Part shown: one piece after another, positions 5,717-5,839 of the stretch | Layout: each line of letters opens with the position of its first letter | How positions within the stretch are numbered: the stretch's first letter is position 1 | DNA from: an uncultured Thiotrichaceae bacterium | Lineage (GTDB): Bacteria > Pseudomonadota > Gammaproteobacteria > Thiotrichales > Thiotrichaceae | Assembly (NCBI GenBank): GCA_902727945.1 | Contig: CACVAV010000204.1 | Location: 1-5,839 of the forward strand | Reading direction: 5' to 3' | DNA: 5,839 nt | Position numbers and translations under genes: made by a program | The notes under the pieces: generated by a model | Told to the model about the DNA's origin: nothing | Seen by the model: only the letters and a program-made list of their open reading frames with translations | Databases searched by the model: none

Positions 5717-5753
5717 AAAAAAAGCCCTGTCAGTAATTATATACTGACAGGGC
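5717..5753 (-). terminator. rRNA operon terminator, possibly bidirectional
   Basis: GCCCTGTCAGTA (5724-5735) and TACTGACAGGGC (5742-5753) form a perfect 12 bp stem with a 6-base loop. On the minus strand the stem is followed by seven T residues (A-run at 5717-5723 on the plus strand), the classic intrinsic terminator. It begins 11 bases after the 5S rRNA 3' end, so it most likely ends the rRNA operon. On the plus strand the stem comes 15 bases after the hydrolase stop codon, but the tail there (CTTAGTG) is weak, so plus-strand termination is likely less efficient. Confidence 0.9.
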
Positions 5754-5764
5754 CTTAGTGTAAT

Positions 5765-5839
5765 AAGCCTGGCATTGACCTACTCTCACATGGGGAAGCC
5801 CCACACTACCATCGGCGATGCCACGTTTCACGACTGAGT
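5765..5839 (-). rRNA. rrf: 5S ribosomal RNA, 3' part (runs off the right edge)
   Basis: Read on the minus strand, this matches the 3' two thirds of proteobacterial 5S rRNA. It has ACTCAG, then GTGAAACG, ATCGCCGATGGTAGTGTGGGG, the helix IV loop with CCCCAT, GAGAGTAGGTCA, and a terminal GCCAGGC that would pair with the missing 5' end. The mature length is about 115-120 bases, so roughly 40 are outside the window. The 3' end at 5765 is set by comparison with the E. coli gene and may be off by a few bases. It implies that 23S and 16S rRNA genes lie farther right on the same strand. Confidence 0.95.

Noticed and set aside
1..5839. CRISPR array, transposon, toxin-antitoxin or defence cluster
   Set aside because: No spaced repeats, transposase motifs, terminal inverted repeats or paired small genes are visible, and the AMP nucleosidase stands alone.

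Overview
The window looks like chromosomal DNA of a gammaproteobacterium of medium GC content (mid-40s percent by eye). This rests on an enterobacterial/pseudomonad-type FabI, a 5S rRNA of proteobacterial sequence, an outer-membrane-type lipoprotein signal and strong Shine-Dalgarno sites. A deeper-branching group such as the Thiotrichales would fit, but that is only a guess. There are six protein genes, one of them cut by the left edge, and one partial 5S rRNA gene at the right edge that no open reading frame reveals. I see no insertion sequence, CRISPR array, tRNA or phage gene.

Layout. At 1-640 (minus) is the N-terminal part of a family 5 peptide-binding protein of an ABC importer, with an unusual membrane anchor and coiled-coil stalk. 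It diverges from fabI (841-1635, plus), the enoyl-ACP reductase of fatty acid synthesis. The 200 bp between them hold two perfect hairpins and a possible short leader ORF. A likely terminator follows fabI. Then come a secreted 199-residue protein of unknown function (1759-2358, plus) and a short-form AMP nucleosidase (2462-3235, plus), which has its own candidate promoter. The nucleosidase converges, with a 13 bp gap, on a minus-strand gene for an exported SH3b-domain protein (3249-4280). A 279 bp divergent intergenic region, carrying an 8 bp direct repeat at 11 bp period, leads to a lipoprotein of the alpha/beta hydrolase fold (4560-5708, plus). That gene runs head-on into the end of an rRNA operon: a strong hairpin whose T-tract serves the minus strand (5717-5753), then the 3' part of 5S rRNA (5765-5839, minus).

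The genes do not form an obvious pathway. Four of the six products are predicted to act at or outside the inner membrane (anchored binding protein, secreted unknown, SH3b protein, lipoprotein hydrolase). Two are cytosolic housekeeping or salvage enzymes (FabI, Amn). Strand switches and separate regulatory sites suggest mostly single-gene transcription units. I found no convincing evidence of a new multi-gene system. The most worthwhile leads are the anchored binding protein, the fabI leader, and the two uncharacterised exported proteins.
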